A stretch of DNA of 64,000 bases, from contig DASUTB010000072.1 of NCBI GenBank assembly GCA_036374835.1, positions 1-64,000 on the forward strand. Direction: 5' to 3'. A program made the position numbers and the translations under genes. Shown piece after piece: positions 60,982 to 64,000 of this stretch. How positions within the stretch are numbered: the stretch's first letter is position 1; each line of letters opens with the position of its first letter. Below the pieces are notes generated by a model, which saw only the letters and a list, made by a program, of their open reading frames with translations, ran no database searches and had not been told where the DNA came from. Source of the stretch: DASUTB01 sp036374835. GTDB taxonomy: Bacteria; Actinomycetota; Actinomycetes; Jiangellales; Jiangellaceae.

Positions 60982-61881
60982 GTGTCGAAGATTCGAGGAC
61001 GGCTGGGCGGTAAGTCGAACAGGTCGGACGCCGCGCGCGAGGCGGCCGAGCGGGCGCGCGAGGCGGCGAACGCAGCAATGGAGGCGGCCAAGCACAGCGC
61101 CGACCGCGTCAAGCCGGTCGCGTCGAGCGCCAAGGACGCGGCCGCCCCCCACATCGACTCCGCCCGGAAGAAGATCACCCCGGCGGTGGATTCGGCGAAG
61201 GATCGAGTCGGTCCGATGGTGGAGTCTGCGCGTCATCGCGTCGGACCGGCGGCGTCGCACGCCCGCGAAAGACTGCTCGACGATGTAGTGCCGCGAGTGG
61301 CCGATGCCGTTTCGGCGGGCGCGGACAGGGTCGCCGCGGCGGCGAGTGACCTTTCGGAGAAGTCGCATGCCGCGGCATCCCCCCGCAAGCACCGTGGCAA
61401 GAAGATCGCGGCAGCCGTCATCGGAGGCCTGGCCGCGGTCGGCGCGGGTGTGGCGGCGATCCTGCGGCGCAAGAGGCCGGACGACTGGACGTCCTACGAG
61501 CCGCCGGCCGAGCCATGGGTTCCCGAGGTACCCGAGCAGGAAGGCGGCGAAGAGAAGCCGGTAGGCGCGAAGCGCCCTAGTGTGTCGGGCGAAACCTCGC
61601 GCGCTGCCGAGCCGAAGCCAACGGTCTCCGCGCCGAGCAAGACGGCCGCTGGGGCCGCTGCCTCGGGCACGTCGACCGCGGAGAGTTCGGGGGCAAAGAA
61701 GGCCGCGACCAAGAAGACGGCGACCAAGAAGTCGGCGCCGGCGAAGAAGACGGCCGCGAAGAAGAGCACGACCAAGAGCGCAGCGACGAAGAGCACAACG
61801 GCCGAGAAGTCCACCGGATCGACCAGGTCGAGCACTGACGGCGGCTCGTCCGACACGGAGAGCTCGTCCACGACGGGATAG
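60982..61881 (+). CDS. DUF5324-like membrane-associated protein with histone-H1-like tail
   Basis: A 299-residue protein. The N-terminal half is Ala-rich helical repeats (DAAREAAERAREAANAAMEA, DSAKDRVGPMVESARHRVGP) as in the DUF5324 proteins encoded near ppiA/crgA in Streptomyces. One hydrophobic segment (AAAVIGGLAAVGAGVAAILR, about residues 145-165) may be membrane-associated. The C-terminal 70 residues are Lys/Ala/Thr repeats (KKAATKKTATKKSAP) like histone H1 or Lsr2-type tails, which bind DNA or acidic surfaces. GTG 60982 is chosen because GAGG lies eight bases upstream; GTG 60964 has none. Confidence 0.8.
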   Translation: MSKIRGRLGGKSNRSDAAREAAERAREAANAAMEAAKHSADRVKPVASSAKDAAAPHIDSARKKITPAVDSAKDRVGPMVESARHRVGPAASHARERLLDDVVPRVADAVSAGADRVAAAASDLSEKSHAAASPRKHRGKKIAAAVIGGLAAVGAGVAAILRRKRPDDWTSYEPPAEPWVPEVPEQEGGEEKPVGAKRPSVSGETSRAAEPKPTVSAPSKTAAGAAASGTSTAESSGAKKAATKKTATKKSAPAKKTAAKKSTTKSAATKSTTAEKSTGSTRSSTDGGSSDTESSSTTG

Positions 61882-61905
61882 CGGCGCGCCGGCACAGGTG
61901 ACACG

Positions 61906-61942
61906 GGTGTGCTGGCGCGGCCCCCCAGCGCGCCAGCACACC
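61906..61942. terminator. Bidirectional hairpin between convergent genes
   Basis: A perfect 14-bp stem (61906-61919 with 61929-61942) and a nine-base loop lie between the DUF5324-like gene and the methyltransferase gene, which converge here. It is probably a shared terminator. Confidence 0.75.
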
Positions 61943-61956
61943 AGATCGCGATGGTG

Positions 61957-62775
61957 CTACTTCGTGCCGATGCCGATGTTGATCTCAGCGGTCAGCGTTA
62001 CGACCGGCGCACCGGACGAACGCTCACGGAACATGCCTTCCACAATCCGTCGTGTGTCGTCCCGCTGTGCCTCGGTCGCCTGCGACAGAGCCTGCCTGGC
62101 GATCGGGTTGCTCGATATGATCGTGTTCCAGTACTGCGTCACCGACTCGAAGTGCTGCTCCCACGTGATCGTCTCAACCGATACGTCGGTGAGCCCGCTC
62201 GCCGAAAGCCGGTCACGGAGAACCTCGGGATCGGAGACCTGGGTCGGCAACGGGGGTGGCTCAAAGCCCGGAACCGCGGCCCGCAGCGCGCCCATGAAAA
62301 GACCGATGAACTCGACCTTGGTGAAATCGCCGAACGCGACGACCAGTACGCGCCCGCCAGGCTTGGTGACGCGCACCATCTCGGACAGTCCACCGGCGAT
62401 GTCTGGGAACAGAGAGACACCGTGCTGTGATCCGGACACGTCGAACGTGTCATCGTCCAGGTCGAGCGCCTGACCGTCCATGACGCGTGCGTCAATAGCA
62501 AGTCCGTCGGCCTTCGCCCGGTCCTCGAGCCGCTCGACCATGATCGGTGCAACGTCGGTGGCGACGACGTCGGCCCCGAGACGCGCGGCCGGGATGCTCA
62601 GCGCACCGCTGCCGGCCGCTACATCCAGGAACCTCATACCGGCGCGTAGTCCTGCGTGCTTCAGCGCGTACTCGCCGAGTTCGGCGTTGTGTGGCGTCAC
62701 ATGCTGGTCGTAGCTATCGGCGATGGTGTTCCACGCCGTCCGGATCTGCTCCTGCGTCGGTGCTTGGATCGTCAT
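61957..62775 (-). CDS. Class I SAM-dependent methyltransferase
   Basis: A 272-residue methyltransferase of the UbiE/MPBQ type. Motif I is MRFLDVAAGSGALSIPAARL, motif II has VVATDVAPIMVERLEDRA, and FDVSGSQHGVSLFPDIAG and VRVTKPGGRVLVVAFG follow. A C-terminal region with WEQHFESVTQYWNTI closes the substrate site. The substrate is unknown. Its ATG overlaps the stop codon of the upstream alpha/beta hydrolase gene (ATGA), so the two form a coupled operon. Confidence 0.92.
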   Translation of the reverse strand: MTIQAPTQEQIRTAWNTIADSYDQHVTPHNAELGEYALKHAGLRAGMRFLDVAAGSGALSIPAARLGADVVATDVAPIMVERLEDRAKADGLAIDARVMDGQALDLDDDTFDVSGSQHGVSLFPDIAGGLSEMVRVTKPGGRVLVVAFGDFTKVEFIGLFMGALRAAVPGFEPPPLPTQVSDPEVLRDRLSASGLTDVSVETITWEQHFESVTQYWNTIISSNPIARQALSQATEAQRDDTRRIVEGMFRERSSGAPVVTLTAEINIGIGTK

Positions 62776-63695
62776 CGTTCCGTTCCCTTCTCTGCGGTTT
62801 CGTGCTTGTCGATCGCGCTGCGCAGGGCTCGCAGGAACGCCGCCGGCTGTTCGGCGGCGGGATCGTCCCGGCAGTCCTCGATGACGAGCACCGGCCAGCC
62901 GTACTTCTTGCCGGACGACTCGACGCGGCGCAGGGACACCTGGAGGTCGTGCCGGCCGTGGATCAGCGTCGTAGGCGTCTCGATTCCCGCGAGGTCACCG
63001 GCCGGAATCGGCGGTGCCCCGAGCCGCGAAATCAACTTGCGCATCGCGGATTGCACACCCGGGTCGCGTGCCCGGTCGTCGGCGTACTCCATGAGCCACT
63101 GCCACTGTTCCCCGGCCAGTTCGGCGACCCGATTCATATCAAGGAAGCACTGGTTGAACAACCGTTCCCGGCTGCGCGGAGTCGGACGCATCGCGAACCG
63201 CATCATCGGCACGGCGAACTTGGGGGACGGCCGGAACCAGCCGAGACCCAGCGTGTCCACCAGCACGAGGCGGTCAATCCGCGAACCGTGCTTGGCGGTG
63301 TACCGGGCCGCGATGGATCCGCCCATCAGGTGACCGACCAGAATCGGCGCCCGGCCGCCGCAGGTCTGATCGATGAGCTCGTCGAGCCAATCCAGCACCG
63401 CATCGTGATCGAGCGTGCTGTCCGTGACATGCGAAGCACCATGGCCCGGAAGGTCCGGCACGATCACCCGGTGCGTACGGACGAGCTCGGGAATGACCAG
63501 AATCCAGACGGCGGCGAACTCGCCCGCGCCGTGCAGTAGCACGATCGGCGGCCCGTCACCGCCTTCGAGTACGGCTGTTGAGACGCCCGCCAGTTGCAGG
63601 CGCCGTTCGGTGAGCGGCATGGCATCGAGCAACCGGTCCCGCGCCTGCTGGCCGGGTGGCACCTCGGTGCGCAGCTGCCTGTCGTTGTCAGTCAT
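62772..63695 (-). CDS. Alpha/beta hydrolase-fold protein lacking the nucleophile serine
   Basis: A 307-residue alpha/beta hydrolase. The oxyanion region is VLLHGAGEFAAVW, VPDLPGHGAS gives the strand before the elbow, and the elbow itself reads VGHLMGGS. The codon at the usual Ser position (GHSMGG) is CTG, so Leu replaces the nucleophile. A distal Asp/His pair cannot be assigned with certainty. It is probably non-hydrolytic (binding or scaffolding) or uses another residue such as the adjacent Ser. ATG 63695 has GGGGAGG upstream. It is the first gene of an operon with the methyltransferase; a palindrome lies 108 bases upstream. Confidence 0.88.
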   Translation of the reverse strand: MTDNDRQLRTEVPPGQQARDRLLDAMPLTERRLQLAGVSTAVLEGGDGPPIVLLHGAGEFAAVWILVIPELVRTHRVIVPDLPGHGASHVTDSTLDHDAVLDWLDELIDQTCGGRAPILVGHLMGGSIAARYTAKHGSRIDRLVLVDTLGLGWFRPSPKFAVPMMRFAMRPTPRSRERLFNQCFLDMNRVAELAGEQWQWLMEYADDRARDPGVQSAMRKLISRLGAPPIPAGDLAGIETPTTLIHGRHDLQVSLRRVESSGKKYGWPVLVIEDCRDDPAAEQPAAFLRALRSAIDKHETAEKGTER

Positions 63696-63802
63696 GACAC
63701 GCCTCCCCTGTTCGTTGTGGAATTCGCTCACACAAGCCAGGGTCGTCGTCGGGACCACTCACCCGCATCGGTCGGATCAACCAACTCATAGGCCCGCTCC
63801 GG

Positions 63803-63822
63803 CCTACATAGATCTGTGTAGG
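63803..63822. promoter_or_regulatory. Near-perfect 20-bp palindrome upstream of the hydrolase-methyltransferase operon
   Basis: CCTACATAGATCTGTGTAGG matches its own complement at 18 of 20 positions. It lies between the end of the LuxR-type gene and the hydrolase operon and resembles the 18-20 bp sites of LuxR-type regulators. Confidence 0.5.
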
Positions 63823-63829
63823 CGGCCGG

Positions 63830-64000
63830 TTACACCAGGTCGTGCTGGTACGCGTAGGCCGTGGCCGCTGTGCGCGATGGCAGGTCGAGCTTGGTCAGCA
63901 TGTTGCTCAGGTGACGCGCGACGGTCTTCTCGCTGATCACCAGGCTGTCCGCGATGTCACGGTTGGTCGCACCGGTCGCGACCAACCGCAGCACCTCGAG
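63830..64000 (-). CDS. LuxR-type response regulator (C-terminal end; runs off right edge)
   Basis: Only the last 56 residues are present; the 5' part lies beyond base 64000. They form a LuxR helix-turn-helix: LEVLRLVATGATNRDIADSL, then VISEKTVARHLSNML and TKLDLPSRTAATAYAY. Residues typical of the DNA-recognition helix (KTVARHL) are intact. It probably controls the hydrolase-methyltransferase operon just downstream. Confidence 0.9.
   Translation of the reverse strand, partial: LEVLRLVATGATNRDIADSLVISEKTVARHLSNMLTKLDLPSRTAATAYAYQHDLV

Overview
The window is high-GC chromosomal DNA from an actinomycete. The main evidence is the conserved block fhaA-fhaB-pstP-rodA-pbpA-pknA-pknB followed by trpG/pabA, a DUF881 gene, crgA, a rhomboid protease and a cyclophilin. 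Other actinobacterial markers are a PAS-ANTAR regulator, a BTAD/SARP-type regulator, an Eis-type acetyltransferase and frequent GTG starts. I cannot name the genus from the sequence. There is no rRNA, CRISPR array, insertion sequence or prophage, and one tRNA (Leu-CAG). In actinobacteria the pknB/crgA block and the rpsF-ssb-rpsR-rplI-dnaB block both usually lie near oriC, so the window is probably origin-proximal, which DnaA-box-like clusters near 36.3 kb and 59.4 kb fit.

Layout. 0-6.5 kb: the 5' part of a secreted ExeM/NucH nuclease running off the left edge, two VOC (glyoxalase-fold) proteins and a large secreted subtilase with two strong hairpins behind it. 6.8-19.4 kb: an orphan BTAD regulator, purB, a PAP2 membrane enzyme, purD, a secreted disordered protein and the HrpA RNA helicase. 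19.6-30.4 kb: PAS-ANTAR regulator, orphan MsiK-like ABC ATPase, TauE/SafE exporter, DUF3048 protein, a three-gene operon (beta-helix/membrane protein, polytopic membrane protein, TetR regulator) whose members overlap by four bases, an alpha/beta hydrolase, a MarR regulator with a clear operator, and a sialidase-fold lipoprotein. 30.5-41.7 kb: GH65 disaccharide phosphorylase with a beta-phosphoglucomutase-like HAD enzyme, a pentapeptide-repeat protein, dnaB, a MATE exporter, the rplI-rpsR-ssb-rpsF operon, endonuclease IV, and a divergent MarR/YceI pair. 41.9-47.7 kb: FemX-like transferase with an alanine-racemase-like protein, Eis-type acetyltransferase, RDD and lipase-maturation-factor membrane proteins, tRNA-Leu. 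48-61 kb: the cell-wall/division signalling cluster. 61-64 kb: a histone-H1-tailed membrane-associated protein, a methyltransferase coupled to an atypical alpha/beta hydrolase, and the C-terminal end of a LuxR-type regulator.

How the genes work together. FhaA, FhaB, PstP, PknA and PknB form a phospho-signalling module controlling the RodA/PbpA peptidoglycan synthase, with CrgA and the DUF881 protein as likely divisome factors. GH65 plus the HAD mutase would feed disaccharide-derived beta-glucose 1-phosphate into glycolysis. PurB and PurD act in purine synthesis. SSB, DnaB and ribosomal proteins S6, S18 and L9 are replication/translation housekeeping.

Most unusual signal: a dispersed motif, consensus CAGAATGATCACGTAAAG, occurs at least eight times, always at the 3' end of a gene and in the same orientation as that gene. 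In four cases it carries the stop codon as GAA-TGA, and in several convergent gene pairs two copies face each other to make a long inverted repeat. It looks like a strand-specific 3'-end element or a repetitive palindromic element family. Second is the coupled beta-helix/membrane/TetR operon. Third are two enzymes with altered catalytic residues: PknA has Thr for Lys in its catalytic loop, and an alpha/beta hydrolase has Leu at the nucleophile position.
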